From assembly GCF_017876435.1 (NCBI RefSeq), contig NZ_JAGIOA010000001.1:558001-622000 (forward strand): DNA of 64,000 nucleotides, read 5' to 3'. The position numbers and the translations under genes were made by a program. Position 1 is the first letter of the stretch. Every line of letters begins with the position of its first letter. Source of the DNA: Microbacterium phyllosphaerae (GTDB taxonomy: Bacteria > Actinomycetota > Actinomycetes > Actinomycetales > Microbacteriaceae). Of the stretch, positions 1-8,054 are shown piece by piece. The notes under the pieces are model-generated. The model had not been told where the DNA came from, made no database searches, and saw only the letters and a program-made list of their open reading frames with translations.

Positions 1-313
1 GGTCCCAGCGGCGATGGCGCTGCTTCTCGTCGAGCAGACCCCACACGGCCGGTGTGAGCTCCGGATACTCCAGGGCGATCTGACGCAGCACGCGATAGTG
101 GCGTGCCTCATTCGGGCGCACACCGTCGTTCGCGTTGATGTTGTCGGCGCGCAGCAGGTACACCACGAGCTCGTCGACGCTCGGCAGCTCCTCCATGAAC
201 TCCCAGGGATCCTCTCCGCTGAGAAGACGCTCCTGAATGAGCACCGCGAGTTCGTCCGACGCCTCTGCTCGCAGCACTTCCAGGCTGGCGCGACGGGGAA
301 CGTGCTCGGTCAT
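1..313 (-). CDS. Hypothetical protein, 3' end outside the window
   Basis: The reading frame starts at an ATG at 313 (protein begins MTEHVPRRAS) and stays open to the left edge, giving at least 104 residues. The protein is acidic and mostly helical in character, with no signal peptide, membrane segment or catalytic motif that I recognise. It lies 9 bases beyond the end of the sugar transporter on the same strand, so the two may be co-transcribed. No function is assigned. Confidence 0.6.
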   Translation of the reverse strand, partial: MTEHVPRRASLEVLRAEASDELAVLIQERLLSGEDPWEFMEELPSVDELVVYLLRADNINANDGVRPNEARHYRVLRQIALEYPELTPAVWGLLDEKQRHRRWD

Positions 314-322
314 GCTCCCAGC

Positions 323-1771
323 CTACGTGGCCTTGCGGGTGCCCCGGCGCTCCACCTTCAGCTCGTCGGTCATCTCTTCGAGCTCCTTGCCCTTGGTCTC
401 GGGAACCTTGAAGTACACGAAGAAGAACGACAGCAGAGCGAAGAACGCGTAGAAGCCGTAGGCGAATGTGAGGCCGATGTCGGCGAAGATCGGGAACGTC
501 GTCGAGATGAAGAAGTTCGCCGCCCACTGGGCTGCCGCAGCGACCGCGAGGGCTCCTGCACGGATGGAGTTCGGGAAGATCTCTCCCAGAAGCACCCAGA
601 CGAGCGGCCCCCATGTGGCCCCGAAGAACACCACGAAGCCGTTCGCGCAGATGAGCGCCACAGTGGCCCACGGGTCGGGCAGAGTCGCAGTGCCTTCGGC
701 GTTCAGCGTGCCGAACGAGAAGGCGACGGCCATCAGGCCGAGCGTCACCGTCATGCCCACCGAACCGACGAGCAGCATGATGCGGCGTCCGACCTTGTCG
801 ACGAGCAGGATCGCCACGATCGTCACGACGATGTTCGTCACCGAGGTGATGACCGAGGTGAGCAATGCGCTGGACTCGTCGAATCCGACCGACTGCCACA
901 GCGTCGTGGAGTAATAGAAGATCACGTTGATGCCGACGAACTGCTGGAACACCGACAGCAGGATGCCGACCCACACGATGGGCTTCAGGCCCAGGCGGCT
1001 CCCCCGCAGGTCGCGCAGCGACTCCTTGCGCTCCGTGTCGATCGTGCTGGTGATCTCCTTGATCTTCGCGTCGACATCGACCGCTCCGGTCACCGTCTCG
1101 AGGACGTCAGCGGCCTTCTTCAGATCGCCCTTCCTCACGAGATATCGCGGTGATTCCGGAAGTCTGAGAGACATCAGCCCGTACACGAGCGCAGGGATCG
1201 CGGCGACCATGAACATCCAGCGCCAGGCCGTGAGCCCCCACAGCGGCTGATCGGCCGCTCCGGCGAGATTCGCGAGCAGAGCATCCGACAGCAGCGCCGC
1301 GAAGATACCCGTGACGATGGCGAGCTGCTGCAGTGAGCCCAGGCGTCCTCGGATGGCGGCCGGTGAGACTTCCGCGATGTACGCGGGAGCGATGACGGAT
1401 GCCGCACCCACGCCGAGGCCGCCGATGACACGCCAGATGATGAGATCGACGACGCTGAAGGCGAGGCCGGAGCCGATCGCCGAGATGAAGAACATGGCCG
1501 CGGCGACGACCATCACGGGGATGCGTCCGCGCTTGTTCGCGATCGGTCCTGCGAACCACGCGCCCACCGCACAGCCGATGAGAGCCGACGAGACGGCGAA
1601 GCCCTTCAGTCCGACCCCGAGATCGAATCCTGAGACGTTTCCTGCGAGAGCGTCGACGGCGCCGTTGATCACGGCTGTGTCGAAGCCGAAGAGGAACCCG
1701 CCCAACGCTGCGGCGATGCTGACCGCTATGACGCGGCGTCGGACACCTTCTGGATTCAGCGGCTTTGACAT
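323..1771 (-). CDS. Sugar porter family MFS transporter
   Basis: A 482-residue protein of the usual length for the sugar porter branch of the major facilitator superfamily (XylE/GLUT type). It probably imports a sugar by proton symport across the cytoplasmic membrane. Visible hallmarks are a first membrane helix containing GGFLFGFDTAVINGA, the PESPRYL motif at the end of helix 6, a GRR loop signature, and PETKG after helix 12. About twelve hydrophobic segments are present. The ATG start at 1771 has a GA-rich ribosome binding site just upstream. The substrate cannot be told from sequence; no sugar-utilisation genes adjoin it. Confidence 0.92.
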   Translation of the reverse strand: MSKPLNPEGVRRRVIAVSIAAALGGFLFGFDTAVINGAVDALAGNVSGFDLGVGLKGFAVSSALIGCAVGAWFAGPIANKRGRIPVMVVAAAMFFISAIGSGLAFSVVDLIIWRVIGGLGVGAASVIAPAYIAEVSPAAIRGRLGSLQQLAIVTGIFAALLSDALLANLAGAADQPLWGLTAWRWMFMVAAIPALVYGLMSLRLPESPRYLVRKGDLKKAADVLETVTGAVDVDAKIKEITSTIDTERKESLRDLRGSRLGLKPIVWVGILLSVFQQFVGINVIFYYSTTLWQSVGFDESSALLTSVITSVTNIVVTIVAILLVDKVGRRIMLLVGSVGMTVTLGLMAVAFSFGTLNAEGTATLPDPWATVALICANGFVVFFGATWGPLVWVLLGEIFPNSIRAGALAVAAAAQWAANFFISTTFPIFADIGLTFAYGFYAFFALLSFFFVYFKVPETKGKELEEMTDELKVERRGTRKAT

Positions 1772-1833
1772 GGCATCCCTCTCATCGTCGCGACCTGGCG
1801 AGTCTACGACCGCTCAGTCGCTCAGAGGCGGAA

Positions 1834-2805
1834 TCACGCCGAGCCGTAGCCGGATTGCCCGATCTCCTCGAGAATGCGATTCAGATCCTGGATGGAAGCG
1901 AAATCGATGGTGACCTGCCCTTTTCGAGCACCGAGAGAGACCTTGACCCGCGTGTTGAGTCGGTCTCCGAGATTCGTCGCGACCTCGTCGAGGTAGGCAC
2001 GGCGGGCTCCCGGCGTCGGCTTCGCGGTGCGCCCGGGAGCGGCGGGTTCGGTCTTCGCGGCGAGCTCCGTGGCTCGCACCGAGAGGTCTTCGTTGACGAC
2101 CTTGTCGGCGAGACGCTGCATGGCCTCGGGCGTCTCGAGGCTGAGGATCGCGCGGGCGTGGCCGGCTGTCAGAACACCTGCGGCCACACGCTGCTGCACG
2201 GGAACCGGCAGCTTCAGAAGGCGGATCGTGTTGCTGATCTGCGGGCGCGAGCGGCCGATGCGGGTGGCCAGTTCTTCCTGCGTGATGCCGAAGTCCTCGA
2301 GGAGCTGCTGATAGGCGGATGCCTCTTCCAGAGGGTTCAGCTCAGACCGGTGGAGGTTCTCGAGAAGCGCGTCGCGCAGGAGATCCTCGTCGGCGGTTTC
2401 ACGGACGACGGCGGGGATGGCCGCCAGGCCGGCCTCACGGGCAGCACGCGTACGCCGCTCTCCCATGATGAGCTCGTACTCACCCTCGGTGTTCTTGCGG
2501 ACGACCACGGGCTGCAGCACGCCGAACTCCCGGACGCTGTGCACAAGCTCAGCGAGGTCTTCGGGGTTGAAGTGCGTGCGCGGCTGACGAGGGTTCGGAA
2601 CGATCTTCAGAGGATCGATCTGGATCAGGTGGATGCCCGGCACCACCTCGAGGTCGGCCTCGGCGGCGGGCTGATCGCTGGTCTGCTCCGTCGCCGGGCG
2701 CAGGTTCGCGCCGGGGAAGAACACATCCACAGGCCGCTCAGACTGATCCGCGGTGGGGATGAGGGCACCGATGCCCCGGCCCAGTCCAGTGCGCTTCGCC
2801 ATCAT
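1834..2805 (-). CDS. parB: Chromosome partitioning protein ParB
   Basis: A 323-residue ParB/Spo0J-type CTPase clamp that loads at parS and spreads along neighbouring DNA. The N-terminal nuclease-like CTP-binding domain carries the NPRQPR and GERRTRAA motifs. The central helix-turn-helix contains GRSRPQISNTIRLLKLP, and the C-terminus is the dimerisation region. The frame opens with two consecutive ATG codons (2805 and 2802); AGGAGA upstream is better spaced for the second. The start overlaps the parA stop codon, so the genes are translationally coupled. Its target sites are the ten parS sequences at 3713-7067. Confidence 0.96.
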   Translation of the reverse strand: MMAKRTGLGRGIGALIPTADQSERPVDVFFPGANLRPATEQTSDQPAAEADLEVVPGIHLIQIDPLKIVPNPRQPRTHFNPEDLAELVHSVREFGVLQPVVVRKNTEGEYELIMGERRTRAAREAGLAAIPAVVRETADEDLLRDALLENLHRSELNPLEEASAYQQLLEDFGITQEELATRIGRSRPQISNTIRLLKLPVPVQQRVAAGVLTAGHARAILSLETPEAMQRLADKVVNEDLSVRATELAAKTEPAAPGRTAKPTPGARRAYLDEVATNLGDRLNTRVKVSLGARKGQVTIDFASIQDLNRILEEIGQSGYGSA

Positions 2806-3728
2806 TTCTCCTTGCTCTGCGTCGCCGTCCGCGACGCGATCTCGACAGCGGCTTCGCGATAGGCGACAGCGCCGGCGGATTGCCCATCGTAGGCGATCAC
2901 GGTCTGACCGAAACTCGGTGCCTCCGACACCCGCACAGAGCGCGGGATGACGGTGTCGAGCACCTGGTCGGGGAAGTGGGTGCGAACCTCGTCAGCGACC
3001 TGCTGCGCCAAGCGCGTGCGTCCGTCGAACATGGTCAGCAGGATCGTGGACAAGTGGAGCCCCGGATTCAGGTGCTTCTGGATCATCTGGATGCTGCCGA
3101 GAAGCTGGCTCAGTCCCTCGAGCGCGTAGTACTCGCACTGGATCGGGATGAAGACCTCGTTCGCCGCGGTGAACGCGTTGATCGTGAGGAGGCCCAAAGA
3201 CGGCGGGCAGTCGATGATCACGAAGTCCATCGGGTGGGCGTCGAGGTACTCCCCCAGGGCACTGCGCAGACGGTGCTCGCGTGCGACCTGTGAGACGAGT
3301 TCGATCTCGGCTCCAGCGAGGTGAATCGTGCTCGGTGCGCAGAAGAGATTCTCATCTTCTGGGCTCTGCTGCACGATCTCCGCGAGAGGAAGCTCCTCGA
3401 TCAGGACGTCATAGATACTCTGCGTGTCGGCGTTGTGTGGGACCCCCAGCGCCGTGGAGGCGTTTCCCTGCGGATCGAGGTCGATCACGAGGACCTTCGC
3501 CCCGAGTCCAGCCAGAGCTGAAGCGACGTTGACTGCACTGGTCGTCTTACCGACGCCGCCCTTCTGGTTGGAGACCGTCAGGATGCGAGTGTCTCCGCTG
3601 AAGTCGATGCTGACTGACTCGAGCACTCGGCGGCGAGCTGAGAGATCGGCGAGTTCCCGCGCGAGCGGCGTATCCATCCCGAAGGAGTCCTTCGGTGATG
3701 CCTTTTCGGGCTGTTTCACGTGAAACAT
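2802..3728 (-). CDS. parA: Chromosome partitioning ATPase ParA
   Basis: A 308-residue ParA/Soj Walker ATPase that drives segregation of ParB-parS complexes. The deviant Walker A motif KGGVGKTT is at residues 56-63, followed by DLDPQGNAST and the conserved DCPPSLGLLT. The ATG at 3728 is preceded by AAAGGAG, which supports this start even though the first codons (MFHVKQ) are the parS sequence itself. An alternative start is Met18 at 3677. A parS site inside the translation start suggests that ParB binding could affect expression of its own operon; that is inference. Confidence 0.96.
   Translation of the reverse strand: MFHVKQPEKASPKDSFGMDTPLARELADLSARRRVLESVSIDFSGDTRILTVSNQKGGVGKTTSAVNVASALAGLGAKVLVIDLDPQGNASTALGVPHNADTQSIYDVLIEELPLAEIVQQSPEDENLFCAPSTIHLAGAEIELVSQVAREHRLRSALGEYLDAHPMDFVIIDCPPSLGLLTINAFTAANEVFIPIQCEYYALEGLSQLLGSIQMIQKHLNPGLHLSTILLTMFDGRTRLAQQVADEVRTHFPDQVLDTVIPRSVRVSEAPSFGQTVIAYDGQSAGAVAYREAAVEIASRTATQSKEK
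3713..3726. promoter_or_regulatory. parS: parS site 1 (inside the parA start)
   Basis: Perfect 14-base palindrome GTTTCACGTGAAAC, the actinobacterial ParB-binding sequence. It overlaps the first codons of parA. Confidence 0.95.
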
Positions 3729-4038
3729 CCACTCCTTTCGGGGCCGTGTTCCACTCTAATCGCTGTGGCGGACGTTCCTTGCTGCGGACCGGGATTGCGG
3801 GTCACGAAGGCTTCACTCCCTTCGCTGTGGTGCCGCCGACCCGCGGAGTGAACCGAGCCTGACCCGTGTTCTCGGGGTGTGTCTCGGGTGGCCTCCGTGG
3901 CTCGGCGCGTACGCGGGCCAACCGGGTGCGTGGACGACCCGCTGCCACGCATCCCGTGGCATTTCGACGGCCGCGATCGCGGCCGTCGCTGGGCGTGACA
4001 GCGTGATGACGCGCTCGGGCCGGGTCGGGCACGGCGAT

Positions 4039-4052
4039 GTTTCACGTGGAAC
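4039..4052. promoter_or_regulatory. parS: parS site 2 (over the ATPase stop codon)
   Basis: GTTTCACGTGGAAC on the plus strand. Its complement GTTCCACGTGAAAC equals the core of the classical Bacillus subtilis parS. The TGA stop codon of the upstream-lying small ATPase gene is within it. Confidence 0.88.
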
Positions 4053-4497
4053 GTTCGGCGTTCGCTAGCCGAACGATCTCTCGCGCGATGTCGAGCAGGG
4101 GTCGAGTGGCATCGATCTCGACCGTCGCACCTCTACGCAAGAGTGGTTCCACCGATCGCAGATAGCCCCGGATCTCCGCACGTTCCTCTTCCGACGATCC
4201 GTACGGGTTCGTCGAACGGTTCTGAACCCGCTCGATGATCACCTCCTCCGGCGCCGAGAGCAGCACCACATGATCGAACCGATCGTAGAACTGGCCCTGG
4301 TTCTCGGCGGTCCCCGACACGACGACGCTTTCATGCCCCGCCAAGGCTTCGTCCATACGCCGCGCGTCCCAGATCCCAGCTGAAGTCTTCCAGTCTCCGT
4401 AGTCCGTATCGATCACGAACTGGCCCCACTCCCCCAGCACCTCGAGGAGACTGGACTTCCCCACGCCCGACATACCTGTGATGAGTACCCGAACCAT
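4042..4497 (-). CDS. Small P-loop ATPase / nucleotide kinase-like protein
   Basis: A 151-residue protein with Walker A GMSGVGKSS at residues 8-16 at the extreme N-terminus. The architecture is of the shikimate/adenylate kinase-like P-loop fold with a DTDYGDW segment near residue 40. The substrate is not known. I chose the ATG at 4497 because TACCGT lies six bases upstream, as in the leaderless promoters seen elsewhere in this window; a GTG at 4521 would lie inside a parS site. It is the only convincing gene in the 3.7 kb parS interval. One parS lies just upstream (4515-4528) and another covers its stop codon. A role in segregation is possible but not shown. Confidence 0.82.
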   Translation of the reverse strand: MVRVLITGMSGVGKSSLLEVLGEWGQFVIDTDYGDWKTSAGIWDARRMDEALAGHESVVVSGTAENQGQFYDRFDHVVLLSAPEEVIIERVQNRSTNPYGSSEEERAEIRGYLRSVEPLLRRGATVEIDATRPLLDIAREIVRLANAERST

Positions 4498-4514
4498 GGC
4501 TCCACGGTATCTGC

Positions 4515-4528
4515 GTTTCACGTGAAAC
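4515..4528. promoter_or_regulatory. parS: parS site 3
   Basis: Perfect GTTTCACGTGAAAC, 18 bases upstream of the small ATPase start codon and close to its predicted -10 box. Confidence 0.95.
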
Positions 4529-4919
4529 GAGCGCAGTTCACCGACTCCGCGCTACCGACATCAGCTGCTCCTCGACCGCGATGTAGGAAAACATTGGAGA
4601 GCAGACAGGATTCCCGTGCTCAGCCCCACACCTAGTTCTGACAGGTGCCTCTGGTGGGGCGCGTTTCAGCGCCCCAGTCCACTCTCGTGCGCCGAAATCT
4701 TGTCATGGTGGCGTCCATGCAGCAGGCTGGCGCCGTTGTGCCATGGGATCCGATGATGTTCGAACACTGTTCTTACACCCGCAGCGCAGATTCCCGCTCT
4801 CCTTCTCTCAGAGTGCGCATCGGACAGGGCCTTCTGTGAGTGGAGCTCCGTAGACCCCTCAGACGAAGAGCTCCACAATCAGCGGTACACCCACGCGAAC
4901 TGCACCCCACAACGAGCAT

Positions 4920-4933
4920 GTTTCACGTGAAAC
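4920..4933. promoter_or_regulatory. parS: parS site 4
   Basis: Perfect GTTTCACGTGAAAC palindrome in non-coding DNA. Confidence 0.95.
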
Positions 4934-5534
4934 ACGTCGCCGGGGACACCCCCAGTGGCTCGTAGATGCCGGGGATGACGCCGTCGAGTGGACGACGGCG
5001 AGCGGCACATCGACGCGGCTTCCACCGAGAAACACAGTGGAGAGACACTCGCGGTCAGTCTGCGTCGGCTCGCGCCCATGGCCCCGTACTCACCTACTGC
5101 CGATCCTCACTCCGAGTCACGGGATCGATCCCCGGCGAGCCGTTGACGCGAGATCAAGCCCGAGTTGCCAGTCGCAGGTGCCGCCCATCACGCCTGAATT
5201 TGGGCATCTCGAGGCCGCAGGATGAGGGAAGCGGGCACGGGAGAGCGATTCGGCCGTGTGGAGGCAGTGAGTTCGATAACGGCAAGGCCTTCATCGCATT
5301 GGAGTCCCCCGTTGCATCCTTCCCATCCTCATGAGAGCGATACGTCATCCGGCCTCCACCGATAGGTCACTCGAGCGCATTTCGCACGGCACCGGCGGGA
5401 CATCGGGTGATGACGATGGTCATGAGGTGCCAACCTTCGCCCGCGCATTCCGCAGCCAGCGGACGAGTAACCCTGCATAGCTATTGAGCCGAGCGTCTGC
5501 GAAACCGGCCACACCGAGTGAACAGAACACCGAC

Positions 5535-5548
5535 GTTTCACGTGAAAC
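5535..5548. promoter_or_regulatory. parS: parS site 5
   Basis: Perfect GTTTCACGTGAAAC. It lies 33 bases left of the first hexanucleotide array. Confidence 0.95.
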
Positions 5549-5581
5549 ATACGAACAAGCCGACTGAATCGCGCGCACCCG

Positions 5582-5653
5582 CTGCCCTTGCCACTGCCAC
5601 TGCCACTGCCACTGCCACTGCCACTGCCACTGCCACTGCCACTGCCACTGCCA
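5582..5653. repeat. Tandem hexanucleotide array (CTGCCA)
   Basis: Twelve consecutive 6-base units: ten exact CTGCCA copies at 5594-5653 preceded by two units with one change each (CTGCCC, TTGCCA). Read on the minus strand the unit is GGCAGT, nearly the unit GGCAGA of the array at 6295-6366, so the two arrays form an inverted pair. Confidence 0.97.
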
Positions 5654-5710
5654 CTCTCCCCTTCCTTCTCACCACATCACGAGCGGTGTGATCACACCCA
5701 TTCGCCCTCC

Positions 5711-5842
5711 CGTAAGCCGAGACACGCGCCGGCCGAGGTACACGCCACCCAGACACTCGCCAGAACAGACACGCGCCAGCCGAACTACGCGCCAGCCGAC
5801 ACACTCGCCAGCCGAAACACGTGTAAGCCGAGACAAACGCAG
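5711..5842. repeat. Degenerate 15-17 base tandem repeats
   Basis: About eight imperfect copies of a unit close to GCCAGCCGAVACRCGC, for example at 5767-5800. The block begins and ends with the same AAGCCGAGACA (5714-5724 and 5825-5835). It is non-coding as far as I can judge. Confidence 0.7.
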
Positions 5843-5942
5843 CCCCAAAGACTGTGATGTCTCGCCCCGAATCCCAGGACCGCACGACCCCACGACGCCA
5901 CGACCGCAGGACCCAACTTCCCCACTCCACCACAACCCCCAA

Positions 5943-5990
5943 CCCCACGACCCCACGACCCCACGACCCCACGACCCCACGACCCCACGA
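5943..5990. repeat. Tandem octanucleotide array (CCCCACGA)
   Basis: Six exact, contiguous copies of the 8-base unit CCCCACGA, with more diverged copies just to the left (5884-5905). The array lies between the two hexanucleotide arrays. Confidence 0.95.
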
Positions 5991-6294
5991 CAGCATCCGG
6001 TGTCTGCGCAGCTCGCCCGGGGCAGACGAGATGTCGGCGCCTGACCGTCCCCCTCTCACAGGAAATGGGGATCCGGGCGAGAGCCAGAGAATGCCCACCC
6101 CTGGGCAGGAATGTGTGTCGTACACCACAGAGCGCTGCACTGACGTTGGCGATCCCGGCCGCGCGACACCTTGTGGGGCCGCAGCCGTCCCCGTCTGACT
6201 GAAGGCGCCCGCCTGTAGGTGCACCACCATGGGCACCACTCAGTCCGCGGGACTTTCCCCGAACGCGAGATTCACACGGAACACGACTCCGTAC

Positions 6295-6366
6295 GCAGGC
6301 AGAGGCAGAGGCAGAGGCAGAGGCAGAGGCAGAGGCAGAGGCAGAGGCAGAGGCAGAGGCAGAGGC
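6295..6366. repeat. Tandem hexanucleotide array (AGAGGC)
   Basis: Eleven exact AGAGGC units at 6301-6366 preceded by one altered unit (GCAGGC), the same 72-base length as the array at 5582-5653 and inverted relative to it. A perfect parS follows 22 bases to the right. Confidence 0.97.
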
Positions 6367-6388
6367 AAGCTTGGCGTTCATAGGCACC

Positions 6389-6402
6389 GTTTCACGTGAA
6401 AC
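6389..6402. promoter_or_regulatory. parS: parS site 6
   Basis: Perfect GTTTCACGTGAAAC, 22 bases right of the second hexanucleotide array. It begins a run of four sites spaced 96-108 bases apart. Confidence 0.95.
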
Positions 6403-6486
6403 ATCTGCAGATCGTCGCCGATGGGTTGCCTGCACCTCTCGCCAGTACTTACTGGCATAGGGGTTGTAGTCTCCGCTGGATTACGT

Positions 6487-6500
6487 GTTGCACGTGAAAC
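6487..6500. promoter_or_regulatory. parS: parS site 7 (one-base variant)
   Basis: GTTGCACGTGAAAC, one base from the consensus at the position that is variable between parS sites (GTTNCACGTGAAAC). Confidence 0.85.
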
Positions 6501-6582
6501 GTGGCACATGACGTCCGCCGACCCTCGTCCGCCTGGTGCCACAAACCAACCGGTGGACGCCTGACTTGCATATGCGCCGCTG

Positions 6583-6596
6583 GTTTCACGTGAAAC
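6583..6596. promoter_or_regulatory. parS: parS site 8
   Basis: Perfect GTTTCACGTGAAAC, 96 bases from site 7. Confidence 0.95.
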
Positions 6597-6690
6597 ACCA
6601 CCTGTCTACATGTGCAACCCAGTGGCCAGGTCGTGCCAACATCCGAGAACTCCGTGCCTTGGCTGCACCTACACCGCCACCTACATCTCA

Positions 6691-6704
6691 GTTTCACGTG
6701 AAAC
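6691..6704. promoter_or_regulatory. parS: parS site 9
   Basis: Perfect GTTTCACGTGAAAC, 108 bases from site 8. Confidence 0.95.
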
Positions 6705-7053
6705 GCCCGGACCTTTGCCGTCTCTGGCAGCGGCACGCGGGACTGGCTGCCGCATTCGCGAGTGCGAGCCATCGGTCCAGTAGTAACCGGTTCATGGACG
6801 CCTGCACTCAGCGAAGCATGATGAGTCCCCGCTGGCCGCGGGCCGGTAGGACCCCTGGTGCTGCACCCGCCCTCTCGTCGACAGCACTCCCAGACCCCAC
6901 AACAACAGCGACGCTACGATCCAAAACCGTCCGCTACGCCGCCACACCACCTACATCCCCGGTCCCAACGGCGGAATCAGCCCACACACTCAGGCCCGAC
7001 CCCTACCCGCAGCCTCTGTGCTGAGTGAACCGGGAGCACAGCTTCCACGCCAT

Positions 7054-7067
7054 GTTTCACGTGAAAC
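7054..7067. promoter_or_regulatory. parS: parS site 10
   Basis: Perfect GTTTCACGTGAAAC, the rightmost site, about 330 bases beyond the rsmG stop codon. Confidence 0.95.
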
Positions 7068-7396
7068 AACACGGCAACGGAACAGAAGGGTCCCTCACTG
7101 CTGAACGGGAGCCGGAGCGCAGATCACTCAGCCCTTGATGCCAACACTCGGCGCGCGGGTCAGGCCCGAGATGCACGACAGACACCGGTGCGACCGCATC
7201 CGACGAACAGGCGCTGGGAAGCGAAGTCGGTGACTGACCATGCCGATGCACTGCCCTTACCGACGCGAATCAACGCGACAGCCCACCCGACGGGCCCCGA
7301 AACCGGCAGAGGCATTCCCTCCACGAGAACAACGGCGACCCCGCCCAGGTGATCCACACACACGAGACGCGACCGGTCACGCGTGAAGGACGAGTC

Positions 7397-8020
7397 TCAG
7401 CGGACGACGGCCCGAACGACGCGGGTGATCTCAGGAAGAACGCCCTCTCCGAGCACCTCTACCCGCACATCCGACAACCGGAACTTCTTGATCTGCTTCT
7501 GTGCGGCGTCGATCTCGTTCGCGGCGTTCATACCCTTGAGCACAGTCAGCTCTCCACCGTCACGAACCAGCGGTGCCGTCAACGGGATGAGTGTCTTGAG
7601 CGCACTCACAGCACGCGCGGTGACGACGTCGAATCCCACGGGACATCGAACGTCCTCTGCGCGGGCACGCAGCACATCGACGTTGTCCAGACCGAGCTCC
7701 TCGACCTGCTCGGTCAACCAGGTGACGCGGCGTTCCATCGGCTCGATGAGAGTCCAGTGCACATCGGGGCACGCAATCGCGAGGACGATTCCAGGCAGCC
7801 CGGCTCCGGACCCGATGTCGGCAACGGAACCGTGGAACAGCGGAGCAGCGATCACGCTGTTCAAGATGTGACGCGTCCACAGACGGGGGAGCTCCAGAGG
7901 ACCGATGAGCCCGCGCTCCTCCCCTTGGTCAGCGAGAGCGGCGGTGAACTGCCGCGCGAGCTCGATGCGATCGCCGAACAGGTCCACCGCAACCGCGGGC
8001 TCGACCTCCAGAGCACTCAC
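7397..8020 (-). CDS. rsmG: 16S rRNA (guanine-N7) methyltransferase RsmG (GidB)
   Basis: SAM-dependent methyltransferase that methylates the N7 of a guanine in the 530 loop of 16S rRNA. The SAM-binding loop VADIGSGAGLPGI and the family segment LPRLWTRHILNS are clear. With the GTG at 8020 the protein has 207 residues, the usual size. The frame is open upstream and a GTG at 8095 (about 232 residues, overlapping jag) is an alternative; I see no decisive ribosome binding site for either. It closes the rpmH-rnpA-yidD-yidC-jag-rsmG run. Loss of this gene in other bacteria gives low-level streptomycin resistance. Confidence 0.93.
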   Translation of the reverse strand: MSALEVEPAVAVDLFGDRIELARQFTAALADQGEERGLIGPLELPRLWTRHILNSVIAAPLFHGSVADIGSGAGLPGIVLAIACPDVHWTLIEPMERRVTWLTEQVEELGLDNVDVLRARAEDVRCPVGFDVVTARAVSALKTLIPLTAPLVRDGGELTVLKGMNAANEIDAAQKQIKKFRLSDVRVEVLGEGVLPEITRVVRAVVR

Positions 8021-8054
8021 CAACTCATGCCGATCCGACGCTCCGCCTGATGCA

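Larger units (their letters stand above)
4529..7396. other. Gene-poor centromere-like interval
   Basis: About 2.9 kb between the small ATPase gene and rsmG with no reading frame that looks coding. Open frames here are low-complexity (poly Val-Ala, Ser-Ala, Arg-rich) or begin with MFHVK, which is just translated parS. The interval holds parS sites 4-10, two hexanucleotide arrays, an octanucleotide array, a degenerate repeat block and a 16-base palindrome at 6441-6456 (arms GCCAGTA and TACTGGC). No promoter or RNA gene could be recognised with confidence. Confidence 0.75.

Noticed and set aside
3716..4045. Open frames starting MFHVK or ending CFT around parS sites (also near 5329-5550, 7057-7251)
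   Set aside because: These ends are just translated GTTTCACGTGAAAC. The remainder is Arg/Pro-rich with no protein-like pattern.
5538..6239. A 233-codon minus-strand open frame across the repeat module
   Set aside because: It is low-complexity (repeated Val-Ala, Gly-Ser-Trp), begins inside a parS site, and other frames in both directions are equally open. This is what tandem repeats produce.
5582..6366. CRISPR array
   Set aside because: Repeat units are 6-17 bases and contiguous, without uniform spacers; no cas genes in the window.
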